NCBI GenBank assembly: GCA_039931675.1
Contig: JBDTRM010000106.1
Span: forward strand, 1 to 64,000
Direction: 5' to 3'
From: JAEUTH01 sp039931675
GTDB lineage: Bacteria > Bacteroidota > Bacteroidia > AKYH767-A > OLB10
DNA: 64,000 nt
The translations under genes were made by a program, and so were the position numbers. Below the pieces are notes generated by a model. That model searched no databases and was not told the origin of the DNA. It saw nothing but the letters and a program-made list of their open reading frames with translations. The stretch's first letter is position 1. Every line of letters starts with the position of its first letter. Positions 45,553 to 54,192 of the stretch are shown here, one piece after another.

Positions 45553-47721
45553 TCATATGCTTCCTTTAGGAGTGAAAATTACTGTCACATCACGAGTACC
45601 AATCTGATCTGCAATATCTGCTGCCAATCCAAACGTCTGTCCAGAACCTTTAAATATAACACTGGTTTCAATGTGATCTTTTATTTTGGGTATCCATTGA
45701 GACAAAGCCTGCTTGACATTATAGGCGTTATTATTAGCTGCATCCAACAGCTTACTATTTTCCATTTTGTGTTCTAAACTGTCGCCCAAAACAGAATCAT
45801 AAATGGCGATCACTTTTATAGTTCCGTGTGGCGATGCAACAAATGCAGCATTAATTAGATTTGAAAGTAATTCCATGTTCCAAGGCTTCTTGTCGGCACC
45901 TTCCCCAACATCAAAGCTTTGGAGTATTTGTGGAGAAGTTAACGATGCATCGGTACCTGCCGAAAGACCGGGTTGGAATTGCTTTTTAACGATATTTTCA
46001 ATAGCTTTTTTTTCAATTTCTGCCTCTTTAGATTCAGGTGTTCCAGCCTTATATGCAATCCCCGATTTATACTTGTTTTCTTGCTCCCGGAGTTCCTCTA
46101 ATTCGGCCCGGGCATTATCTGTTGCTGTGGACTCTGTCTTTTTTGAAGGGTCCGTTCCCAGAGGAACAGTCAAAGAAAGAAATCCTCCGATCCCACTGCT
46201 GTTATAAAGGCTATTCGGATCTGTCAAATCTCTACGGATTATTTTAAACTTAGGTACTACTTCAAGGCTGCCTAATGCAAAGGTTAACTCAATGGATACT
46301 TCGGAAGGGTTATTGGCAGGGCCTTTGTAAGTAATGTTAAATTTCATCTTTACACTACCCATCTTAGGTAATGTAATCTCGGGACTTTTCGTAATCGGAG
46401 ATTCTGTTTTAGTGGCAATGAGACCCAATAATGCTGTTCCCACGAGTGTAACCGGAACAGATATTTGATACACAATAGGAATTTTTTCGACTCTTTGCGT
46501 CACTTCATCAATAATACCTTCATTTTTCAGATAGCCCCATATAACATCTTTAAGTTTGTCCAGGGACTCAGTAGCCTTTCCAATATTTTCCTTATTGATG
46601 TCGTCTTGCGTTTTCGGCTGTTCCACCGTTACAACTTTCTCACTTTGATTTAAATTCGATGTGCCTTCCAAACCCAATAAAGGCGCTTCGTCCGATTTTG
46701 CATATTTATCCACAGGAGAAAGAGGTTTGTTTGATCCTGACAATGGTTGTAAATTTGGACCAATAGGAGATAATACTATCCTGCCATAGTATTGTATAGG
46801 ACGTAATTCTTGCAATGCTTGCAGCTTTTCATCGGAAAAGACTTTGATTTGAAAGCGCTCGCTTCCAATCCGATCCACAAGAATAGAAACGTTCTTGACA
46901 CCATCAGATCCCGAAACTCTAAAAGTATCTTCATTAATATCTTCTACAATTACCTTCAGTTCCTGAACTCCTTTGACCCAATTCGAAATTTGGTTTTGTT
47001 CGTAACCAAAAAGTGAGTCAGGAAAGAGTTGACTTAATACAAACCCATTCCCTTTGGAGAATGGGAACAGCGATGTTATAGTTTCAAACATTGCTGTTGG
47101 AAACGGCTCGTCTTTTTTCTGTACAATTTTGTCAGAGGCTAAATTCTGTTGAATGGTATGTGCGAGTTCATGGGTAAGCAACTTTTTACCTTCAGATGTT
47201 TCGGGATTGTATTGACTATGATTAAAATAAATATCACTGCCGTATGTAAATGCTTTTGCATTAATACCCTTACTCATTTCAGATGCCTGCGTATCTGCAT
47301 GCACACGCACGGAAGAAAAATCTGTATTAAAAGCATTTTCCATAAAACTCCTTGTTCCTTGAGGCAAAGGAGTACCCCCACCTTTTGAAGCATTCAAGGA
47401 AGTAGCTAAGGATGGAGACGCCTGAATGCCAGAATAACCGGCTTCAGCTTTACGCATCAAAGGCTTTTTTTTCTTTTCTTCTTCTTCTTCACATTCGGCA
47501 CACTTTCTTTGTACAGAAGCACCTATCAAACCTGTTACCGGTTTTAACGAAGGTTCATTAGAAGGCATGCGCATTACCCTATCGGCCATAGCATCAGCTT
47601 CCTGTTCGTATTGGTCGCCCGGTTGATTGATTTCCAACTTTGGCTGCACGAAATGCTTATATCTTGCAAACGGAGAAAATAGCTTAGGAACTGCTGATGT
47701 TTTAGGTGCGAGGGAGTTCAT
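45553..47721 (-). CDS. Second DUF4157 eCIS effector
   Basis: 722 residues. The first ~195 are nearly the same as in the larger effector: MNSLAPKT, DQYEQEADAMADRVMRM, QRKCAECEEEEEKKKKPLMR and a zinc motif HELAH near 185. The remainder differs completely. It has a hydrophobic segment near 425-445 (VPVTLVGTALLGLIATK), a charged helix, and an alpha/beta C-terminus (GTIKVIAIYDSVLGDSLEHK, then an alanine/asparagine-rich helix) that faintly resembles OmpA-like peptidoglycan-binding domains. No HINT domain and no obvious catalytic motif are seen. It may be a toxin, a cargo adaptor or a lysis factor. No immunity-like gene is next to it. Confidence 0.75.
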   Translation of the reverse strand: MNSLAPKTSAVPKLFSPFARYKHFVQPKLEINQPGDQYEQEADAMADRVMRMPSNEPSLKPVTGLIGASVQRKCAECEEEEEKKKKPLMRKAEAGYSGIQASPSLATSLNASKGGGTPLPQGTRSFMENAFNTDFSSVRVHADTQASEMSKGINAKAFTYGSDIYFNHSQYNPETSEGKKLLTHELAHTIQQNLASDKIVQKKDEPFPTAMFETITSLFPFSKGNGFVLSQLFPDSLFGYEQNQISNWVKGVQELKVIVEDINEDTFRVSGSDGVKNVSILVDRIGSERFQIKVFSDEKLQALQELRPIQYYGRIVLSPIGPNLQPLSGSNKPLSPVDKYAKSDEAPLLGLEGTSNLNQSEKVVTVEQPKTQDDINKENIGKATESLDKLKDVIWGYLKNEGIIDEVTQRVEKIPIVYQISVPVTLVGTALLGLIATKTESPITKSPEITLPKMGSVKMKFNITYKGPANNPSEVSIELTFALGSLEVVPKFKIIRRDLTDPNSLYNSSGIGGFLSLTVPLGTDPSKKTESTATDNARAELEELREQENKYKSGIAYKAGTPESKEAEIEKKAIENIVKKQFQPGLSAGTDASLTSPQILQSFDVGEGADKKPWNMELLSNLINAAFVASPHGTIKVIAIYDSVLGDSLEHKMENSKLLDAANNNAYNVKQALSQWIPKIKDHIETSVIFKGSGQTFGLAADIADQIGTRDVTVIFTPKGSI

Positions 47722-47725
47722 ATAT

Positions 47726-47962
47726 TTATAAAGTGGCCAGCTTTAATTGCAATATAATTTGGCTGGCAACAGAAGAAGCCATGGCAGATGAGCTGTTTAA
47801 TTGCGAGGCAGTCATTTTTATTTTTAATTCCGGAATATGCTGGTTCCCCATTCCTTCGGGCAATGCTTCGGCAACTTGCCTGGCAACATCTTTACCAAAT
47901 GAATTGCTTTCTTCAGCATCCATGCCAGGAACGCGTATCACCAATTCGTTTATTTGTGTCAT
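47726..47962 (-). CDS. Small conserved eCIS-linked protein
   Basis: 78 residues, one short alpha/beta unit: INELVIRVPGMDAEESNSFG, KDVARQVAEALPEGM, IPELKIKMTAS and an Ala/Ser-rich helix. I recall small proteins of this type (opening strand ..L.IRVPG) between the ATPase and DUF4157 genes in other eCIS loci, with no known function. It sits 3 bp after the ATPase gene and 4 bp before the effector gene, so it is translated with them. It could be a cargo-loading helper or chaperone. Confidence 0.65.
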   Translation of the reverse strand: MTQINELVIRVPGMDAEESNSFGKDVARQVAEALPEGMGNQHIPELKIKMTASQLNSSSAMASSVASQIILQLKLATL

Positions 47963-47965
47963 GTA

Positions 47966-50059
47966 TCAATTATTTAAACTTTGTTGAACCTGCCTGCCCA
48001 GGCCCCTTCCTTCTTTTATCAACTCCCTTTCAAGCCCTCTCAGCAGATGAGGCAAGCCTATATTCACCTTCTCCCTGCGTGCTATGAACAATGCTGATAA
48101 AACAGTTAGTTTTACCTGTGCCCCTGTTATTTCAACCAAGTCAGCCAGCCGTAAAAGGTCTTTGTCAACCTCTGCTGCAATTTTATCACCTGCCAGCTCG
48201 CTTAATATCCTTCTCCAAAGCTGAAGTCTTTGCCTGCTATCGGGCTTAGAAAAATCAACGAGGTATCGCAACCTGCGCATAAACCCGGTGTCAATATTTG
48301 ATTTTTTGTTACTGGCCAGAATAATTATGCCGGGATACTCCTCAATTGCCTGCAGCAGGTAATTGGTATCGGTATTGGCATATCGGTCATGAGCATCTTT
48401 TATCTCCGTTCTTTTTCCAAAAAGTGAATCAGCTTCATCGAAGAGCAATACCACGTTCATGCTTTTGGCTCTTGAAAGGATCCGTTCTATGTTTTTGGAA
48501 CTTTCACCAATGTATTTGCTAACCACAGATGAGAGATCTATCCGGAAAAGGTCAAGCCTGAGCGAAGCAGCTATGACCTGTGCAGCCATTGTTTTACCGG
48601 TACCGGGACTGCCGGTGAATAATGCTATTAGGCCTTTGCCCTGCGGGAAAAGACGCTTCGCGGTTGGCTGTTCCCAGAAATGAATTCTTTCAGTAGCCTC
48701 AAAAGTAAAATCCTCCAGGGCTTTTTTCAGGTATTCCGCAACCACGAGGTCATCCCATGTAAAATCGCTGTTCATGGGTTGGGCGAGGTTACCCAAACGA
48801 TGTTTGGCATCGGATCTTAAAGCTTCATAAGCTTCGGCAATATTTGGAATTCTTTTCTGTCCTATTGAGACGATTTGACCTATGGTAGCCTGGTGACGCA
48901 GAATCATTTCTTCCATGCCTGATTTTGGCCATCCGGCAGATGAAGGAACAAATTGCTGCCATAAGGTAAGCCGTTCATCAACAGAGATGACAGGTAATTC
49001 AATACGCAGGTCTATTATTCCATCAGCAGGCTGAATAAAACTATCTGCCTCTCCAATTACGAACTGGATATTAAAAGGCTGAATATATTGTGGCCAATAC
49101 TTGTCATGAATAGCTGACCCGTACCATGCAATTGCTGCATTTGACAAAAAGGCCTGGCGATGGGCACGCATGTATATTTGCGGCCAATTGCTTTCAGGTA
49201 TCCTGTCAACATTCAATGACATGAGCGACAAGCCAAGCTGCTGACAAACAATGGCAGCAAATGTCTTTCTGCCGGAGCCTTCAGGCCCTGAAACAAAAAT
49301 GCGAATGCTGTTCTGTTCTTCATCACTTATTATTCTTTGAATGAAACTGACCACTTTTTTTACCGGCCAGTCCTGTAGCTGTTTCTTCACCGGCTGCACA
49401 TTCGTGAAGCTATTCAAGGCTTCGTCTATGCCATTGCCACCTAAAAGCCAGCTTCGCATAAAAGGATCACATTCAATTCGAGCAGGCTCTCCGGGGGAGG
49501 GAACAATTTCTTTTGTAATTCCCCATATTTTTAAGGGTGAATTTGCATCAAGCAACAAGAAATTTCCATGTGAAAAGAGCTTGGCAACAAGAGATTCTGT
49601 AACATAACCTCTTGCTGAATTATCCTGCAGGTATGCGTAAACTCTTGCCAGATTGGGATCAATGGAAACAGACAGGCTGGCATGTAAAATATCCACTTCA
49701 ACCTGGTTTAATCCAAAAGTTTTAATGAGCATGGAAAGCCTGGAAGCTTCGTCCCTGCTAATGATTTCTTCGATTTCATTTAATTGATTACTGATCTCTT
49801 TCAATAATTGAGACCCGGCCATCCATTCTTTTTCCAAAGAAGGAATGTCACGTTCGGATAAGTATCCGTCCACTTCTACATGGGCATTGAATGGTTCAGT
49901 TCCGCCATCAGCAACTTCAGACCATATTTTGCGAAGCCAGGCAATACGCTGCCGCGACAGGAGGCGAACCCGTTTAAGAACAAGCTCATGAAAATCCGCA
50001 GAGATCACTTCGCCAGTTTCCTGTTCCATTGAAAATATATCTTTAACTATGCCTATCAC
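47966..50059 (-). CDS. eCIS AAA+ ATPase (Afp15-like)
   Basis: 697 residues. An N-terminal helical domain (about 1-210) is followed by a degenerate first ATPase module, with FVSGPEGSGRKTFAAIVCQQ near 256, and a complete C-terminal AAA+ module. That has Walker A FTGSPGTGKTMAAQV near 486, Walker B VVLLFDEADSLFGKRTE near 538, sensor 1 IIILASNKKSNID and arginine finger region FMRRLRYLVDF. This double layout is typical of the ATPase of every complete eCIS locus, where it is needed for assembly or cargo loading. The 659 bp upstream of it are non-coding and repeated. Confidence 0.9.
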   Translation of the reverse strand: MIGIVKDIFSMEQETGEVISADFHELVLKRVRLLSRQRIAWLRKIWSEVADGGTEPFNAHVEVDGYLSERDIPSLEKEWMAGSQLLKEISNQLNEIEEIISRDEASRLSMLIKTFGLNQVEVDILHASLSVSIDPNLARVYAYLQDNSARGYVTESLVAKLFSHGNFLLLDANSPLKIWGITKEIVPSPGEPARIECDPFMRSWLLGGNGIDEALNSFTNVQPVKKQLQDWPVKKVVSFIQRIISDEEQNSIRIFVSGPEGSGRKTFAAIVCQQLGLSLMSLNVDRIPESNWPQIYMRAHRQAFLSNAAIAWYGSAIHDKYWPQYIQPFNIQFVIGEADSFIQPADGIIDLRIELPVISVDERLTLWQQFVPSSAGWPKSGMEEMILRHQATIGQIVSIGQKRIPNIAEAYEALRSDAKHRLGNLAQPMNSDFTWDDLVVAEYLKKALEDFTFEATERIHFWEQPTAKRLFPQGKGLIALFTGSPGTGKTMAAQVIAASLRLDLFRIDLSSVVSKYIGESSKNIERILSRAKSMNVVLLFDEADSLFGKRTEIKDAHDRYANTDTNYLLQAIEEYPGIIILASNKKSNIDTGFMRRLRYLVDFSKPDSRQRLQLWRRILSELAGDKIAAEVDKDLLRLADLVEITGAQVKLTVLSALFIARREKVNIGLPHLLRGLERELIKEGRGLGRQVQQSLNN

Positions 50060-50309
50060 TACGGGGAGTTTTTCAATTATTTATTTAATGTGAGTTAGGG
50101 ATAACGTTATTTTTTCCTTAGACCTGTTGAGAAAAGGGAAGCTGTTAAGTCGGCCTTGTTATTTGCTATTATTCAATTATAAAGAAGGTAATAAGGTTTG
50201 GAGATGGTGATACTGCTTTCTACTAGGGTTTTAAATCTAATTTGAGGTTTTTTAGAGTTGGATAAATTTATCTGTTTTAAGTGTAATGCTTCCAAGGCCA
50301 ATACTGATT

Positions 50310-50695
50310 TAATATTTCATCCCTAACGGGATTTTTATTTCTACAGGGGCGACTTTATTACCAATATTTAACTCCTACGGAGTTTTAGATTGTTCAAGAT
50401 AAAATAGAGATCAAGGTTTCATCGGGATTTTTATCTTTTGGGAAGATTTTATTACCAATATTTAACTCCTACGGAGTTTTAAATTGCTCAAGATATAATA
50501 CAGAGCCACGTTTCAGAGGGGTGTTTATTTTTGAGGAGGGTGGCTTTATTACTAATATTTAACTCCTAAGGAATTAGATTACTCAAGATAATATAGAGAT
50601 CAAGGTTTCATCAGAATTTTTATCTTTTGGGAAGATTTTATCACTAAGATTTAACTCCTACGGAGTTTTAGATTGTTCAAGATAATCCAGAAGGT
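50310..50695. repeat. Four ~94-bp tandem repeats inside the eCIS operon
   Basis: The block tttaactcctacggagtttt recurs at about 50368, 50461, 50558 and 50651, each followed by a.attg.tcaagata and by a shared stretch (tttttatcttttgggaagatt). The period is 93-96 bp. Each unit holds the palindrome actcctacggagt, so each RNA copy can form a small hairpin. It fills most of the 659-bp gap between the terminator-protein gene and the ATPase gene; the flanks (50060-50300) show no gene. Confidence 0.8.
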
Positions 50696-50718
50696 AAATT
50701 AACTGGCATTAATCTTAT

Positions 50719-52014
50719 TTAAGGGACTGTGATCCAGTTGGGAGGTGATTCTACGCCATTGATCATTATTCGCAATGGAAGTGTTCTTGTCGGGAAACCT
50801 GCAGGTATTGTCAACTCCATTTTATCAATGGCAGTAATGCTAAAGTGAGGGTCCCCAAGCAGACCCCCACCATTCAATGTGGCGCGTTTATCGCTAATGT
50901 AAACCTGTATATCTTCAGGATTTAAATCTACATGTTGAAACCTATACCCCTCAATGGTAAATTTTCCTCCAGCACCTTTTTTAATTGCATCAATGCGCGG
51001 CATAACAGAAAATGGTACCTGATTAGAAATGTGACGAAACTCTTTGACAGTTCCACCCGGGAAAGTTTTTTGCTCTGTAATACTTATCTGTGCAATATAT
51101 ATTCCAGGAAGAATATCTACTGAAGTGAGTGGTGAACTTTCAAGTTTTGCAGTTTCTTGCACTATAGCCGTTAATTGATTTTCAGCAACAAGTTTTACCT
51201 GCCAGTCAGTGCCGGCAATAACAGGTTCATTCCATTTTTTACTAATAAGAAAAAGTTTTAAATCTCCCCCTCCAAATCCTGAACCGATAAAATTTATTTC
51301 GCTATCAATTGCCGGTGTCAAAATAAGTGGGGGTGCAGGTAAAGCATGTGCAGGAGGTGCCTGGGCAGGTTGAATTTTTACCTGCAGCCGTTCAGGGTTT
51401 CCTGGCAAAGAATATTCTATTATATTTTCGATACTGATTATTCTTGGAGCGCCCTGTACGAATATATAATTGCCATAAGATAGAACTCTGCCCGCATGTG
51501 ATGTTGAAATTTCAGGTTGTAAGAACACAACCGATACCTCATAATAAGCGGAGAGCCTTACGGGAGATTCACCGGCAGCCCAATATTGAACAGATTCACT
51601 GGGAGTAAGAGTTTGCAGGGTTATTTTTAAATTGACTTTTTTTTCTGGCGTAGCAATGGTTTTCGTTATTATAGCATTATCATGGAGCGCTTTCATAGCT
51701 ACGCTCATTAACCTTTGTTCGTCATAAGCGTCTTCGTTATCATTTTTTCTCTTATTAGCTGACAATTGGTAAAACAGATTAAGCGCCATTGGGGTGTAAT
51801 TCACAGGTGGATTATCTTTTCCGGGAGCAGGGTAATTTTTGTAATGACTATTTTCCTGGACATGATACAAATAAAATCCAATTCCCTCATTAGTATCTTT
51901 CAGCAGTTCAGGCGAAACACTTAATGTTGGTGGCCAATTATTGGTCATATCCACTGCAGTTTTAATTACATGAATAATTGTTTCTGTAATTTCTTCTAAC
52001 GCTGTGTAATCCAT
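50719..52014 (-). CDS. Tail terminator / cap protein (Pvc16-like, DUF4255)
   Basis: 431 residues. The first ~190 are the Pvc16 N-terminal domain: YTALEEITETIIHVIKTAVD, GIGFYLYHVQENSHYKN, MALNLFYQLSAN, LMSVAMKALHDN and RLSAYYEVSVVFLQPE. This domain caps the end of sheath and tube (Afp16). The C-terminal 240 residues are two IPT/TIG-like Ig folds (LILTPAIDSEINFIGSGFGG, IDAIKKGAGGKFTIEGYRFQ), a common addition in Bacteroidota eCIS. It is 2 bp downstream of the low-complexity protein gene. Confidence 0.88.
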   Translation of the reverse strand: MDYTALEEITETIIHVIKTAVDMTNNWPPTLSVSPELLKDTNEGIGFYLYHVQENSHYKNYPAPGKDNPPVNYTPMALNLFYQLSANKRKNDNEDAYDEQRLMSVAMKALHDNAIITKTIATPEKKVNLKITLQTLTPSESVQYWAAGESPVRLSAYYEVSVVFLQPEISTSHAGRVLSYGNYIFVQGAPRIISIENIIEYSLPGNPERLQVKIQPAQAPPAHALPAPPLILTPAIDSEINFIGSGFGGGDLKLFLISKKWNEPVIAGTDWQVKLVAENQLTAIVQETAKLESSPLTSVDILPGIYIAQISITEQKTFPGGTVKEFRHISNQVPFSVMPRIDAIKKGAGGKFTIEGYRFQHVDLNPEDIQVYISDKRATLNGGGLLGDPHFSITAIDKMELTIPAGFPTRTLPLRIMINGVESPPNWITVP

Positions 52015-52016
52015 AA

Positions 52017-52853
52017 TTATAACTGACCTAACCCAAAACTGAGATTATTTGTTTTTGAACTATTCAACGCTGATGGTGCCTGTATAATACGATTTACTAC
52101 TTTTGGGGGGGCGGGTTTCTCAGGTTGTACTATCTCTACGATAATTTTACCAATCACTAATTTTGGTGCGGGTTCATTGTTCTTAGTATTTATCTTAGGA
52201 AGGGGCGCAGAGTGTTGCACTGAGCGTTGAACAGGATTAAGTCTTGCAACATTTGAAGTATTCTTGACCGGGGCAATTTTCTTTGACTTGTCATTTTTAA
52301 AGGGAGGAGTAATCAGCGGATTTTTTATGGAACTCATTGGTTTTTGTTCCATAAATACGGGTTCAATATTGATTGATTCTTTTTTTTGCTCCCCTTTATC
52401 TTTCTTATTACGCGGCTCGATCGAACTATTTACAGGAACTTCGATAACCTCTTCATTATTGCTTTTAATTAAGTCAGTCTTAACTGGGGGAATAAAACTT
52501 GTAAAGGCATCTTTGGTTGCAATTGGCTCCTTTTGTTCTTTGCTTTCAATAAATTCAAGACGTTCGATATGCTTTGTAATATATGGTATATCAAAAGATT
52601 TATTTTGAATTGGGCTTTCAATATTATTTTTAAATTCTTTCTGAACCACCGGTTTTATTATGTTTTGAGGAGGTTCATTTGTTTGATTAAACGGAGAATC
52701 AGTTTGCTGCAAAGAATTAAATGCCGGTTGATCATTGATAGTCTGCTCAAAGGGGTCGGAATGGGGCGTTGACATCAAAGGCGTTGCGGGCCTCAGTGAA
52801 GGAGCGTTATCGGGAATGTTCCTTGCTACGATGCCGGATAAATAATTACTCAT
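52017..52853 (-). CDS. Low-complexity Pro/Asn/Lys-rich eCIS-linked protein
   Basis: 278 residues with no folded domain that I can recognise. The composition is dominated by Pro, Asn, Lys, Glu and Ser (ARNIPDNAPSLRPATPLM, NQTNEPPQNIIKPVVQKEFK), i.e. intrinsically disordered. Only the last 60 residues (LVIGKIIVEIVQPEKPAPPK) form a possible strand. It is 2-11 bp from its neighbours in the eCIS operon and so is part of the machine or its assembly. Similar disordered proteins with a conserved C-terminal strand occur at this place in other loci as I recall, without a known role. Confidence 0.65.
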   Translation of the reverse strand: MSNYLSGIVARNIPDNAPSLRPATPLMSTPHSDPFEQTINDQPAFNSLQQTDSPFNQTNEPPQNIIKPVVQKEFKNNIESPIQNKSFDIPYITKHIERLEFIESKEQKEPIATKDAFTSFIPPVKTDLIKSNNEEVIEVPVNSSIEPRNKKDKGEQKKESINIEPVFMEQKPMSSIKNPLITPPFKNDKSKKIAPVKNTSNVARLNPVQRSVQHSAPLPKINTKNNEPAPKLVIGKIIVEIVQPEKPAPPKVVNRIIQAPSALNSSKTNNLSFGLGQL

Positions 52854-52863
52854 AATTTCTTAC

Positions 52864-53631
52864 TTACATTTCAGACTCGATAAGGGTCACAAATTGTTTT
52901 CTTAAGCTCCTGGGCAAGTCTAAAATTACCTGCTGTGACCAATGATAATGGGAGGCAATGCGATGTATTTCGTTTATTAACCGGGGACGCTCCTGCTTTA
53001 GTTTCATCAGGAAAAATGACTGTAAATCAAACCTTACCTGTTGAGTGTAGTTACACTCGGGACAATGCGCCTCCATTTCAATATTCAAAACGGGCGCCAT
53101 TTCGGCCATCTTTAATTCCACTTTTTCTTTTTCAGTTTCAGGATCACCCTCTAGCAGGCACCTTTGCAGTAAGACTTTCTCTGCCTCTCCTTGTGAAAAA
53201 CCATTGATCATCATTTCATCTTCACCCGTAGGAAACCTGAAGCGTACTCCGGGTTCAAGTTCAAATGATCCATCCTCCAGATTATGTGTTGATGCAGATT
53301 CGTAATGGGATACCAAATCATTAAGTGAAAAATCCAAGTCAAACAACTGCTTACAACTTTCGCAGGATATGGTGCTTTCCACCTTTGATCCATATAAAGA
53401 AATATACAATGCTGCCAGAATCCGGTCCCTGTCGGCAGTTACAATCTGTTCCGCATTAAGATTGTTTACTGTTTTCTCGTTGCTGACAGGAGTTATTAAT
53501 GATTGTAACAGGTTGAGAAGGCTTTTAGTCCTGATATCATCTAAAGATAATTCATCAACACCCCTTAACTGTCGAAGATTAACTCCTATAGCTCCCGGAG
53601 TTAACCGAAATGGAATGAATAACTCGGCCAT
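52864..53631 (-). CDS. T4-type baseplate protein with zinc-ribbon
   Basis: 255 residues. MAELFIPFRLTPGAIGVNLR, then the central motif pair CESCKQLFDLDF (about residues 89-92) and CPECNYTQQVRFDL (about 193-196), make a four-cysteine zinc site. The last 50 residues (INEIHRIASHYHWSQQVILD, LPRSLRKQF) match the T4-like baseplate hub/assembly protein family found near the tube gene of eCIS. It probably helps hub assembly. The tube gene is 19 bp upstream. Confidence 0.75.
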   Translation of the reverse strand: MAELFIPFRLTPGAIGVNLRQLRGVDELSLDDIRTKSLLNLLQSLITPVSNEKTVNNLNAEQIVTADRDRILAALYISLYGSKVESTISCESCKQLFDLDFSLNDLVSHYESASTHNLEDGSFELEPGVRFRFPTGEDEMMINGFSQGEAEKVLLQRCLLEGDPETEKEKVELKMAEMAPVLNIEMEAHCPECNYTQQVRFDLQSFFLMKLKQERPRLINEIHRIASHYHWSQQVILDLPRSLRKQFVTLIESEM

Positions 53632-53650
53632 TCAAAAAATTAGACTTTTA

Positions 53651-54169
53651 TTAAGCAAGCAGAGGTTCAGTTGGTTCAGAAACATTTAAATCGCGTTCCC
53701 ATCCTTCGTTCTCGAGTTTGATGTGCTGAATGGCAACGGCATTGGCATTAGCATCCAGTTCTGGCATGGCCTGAAACTCAGACACCCAACATCGAAAAAC
53801 ATTATATGAAATGACAACCTGGCCAGCTTCATTTAATAATTCAATAGTAATGTCCTTGCGGAAATCTTTTAATGAGGCTTCGGCCCCAAGTCCAGAACCG
53901 AAATTCCAGACTTTATTGGCCCATATTTCAAATTCCGGATCATGAGTAACACCACGATCAAGGGTGATAGCTTCGTATTCTGTTTTGCCAGGGGATTTGC
54001 GACTGCTGCTGGGATCACCCGCCTCTCTGTGCTTAACAACTTCTGTTGTTTTCTTGAGTCCTCCTCCGACCTTGCTTATCCCTGCTACATATTTGCCATC
54101 CCATTTTACACGGAATTTGAAATTCTTATAGGGATCGAACCGTTGTGCATTAACTGTGAATTGTGCCAT
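53651..54169 (-). CDS. Inner tube protein (gp19-like, Afp1/5-like)
   Basis: 172 residues from the ATG at 54169 (MAQFTVNAQRFDPYKNFKFR); an upstream in-frame start would add unrelated residues and overlap the sheath gene. The tube fold is clear: FKFRVKWDGKYVAGISKVGG, a linker region (VVKHREAGDPSSSRKSPGKT), EYEAITLDRGVTHDPEFEIW near 75, ITIELLNEAGQVVISYNVF, and a final strand IQHIKLENEGWERD. Hexameric rings of this protein stack to the inner tube that carries cargo. Only one tube gene is present, against two in Afp. Confidence 0.9.
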   Translation of the reverse strand: MAQFTVNAQRFDPYKNFKFRVKWDGKYVAGISKVGGGLKKTTEVVKHREAGDPSSSRKSPGKTEYEAITLDRGVTHDPEFEIWANKVWNFGSGLGAEASLKDFRKDITIELLNEAGQVVISYNVFRCWVSEFQAMPELDANANAVAIQHIKLENEGWERDLNVSEPTEPLLA

Positions 54170-54192
54170 AATTAAATTATAAATTTTTAAAA

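Noticed and set aside
50310..50695. 94-bp repeats as a CRISPR array
   Set aside because: The stretches between the palindromes are themselves repeated, so there are no unique spacers, and no cas genes are near.
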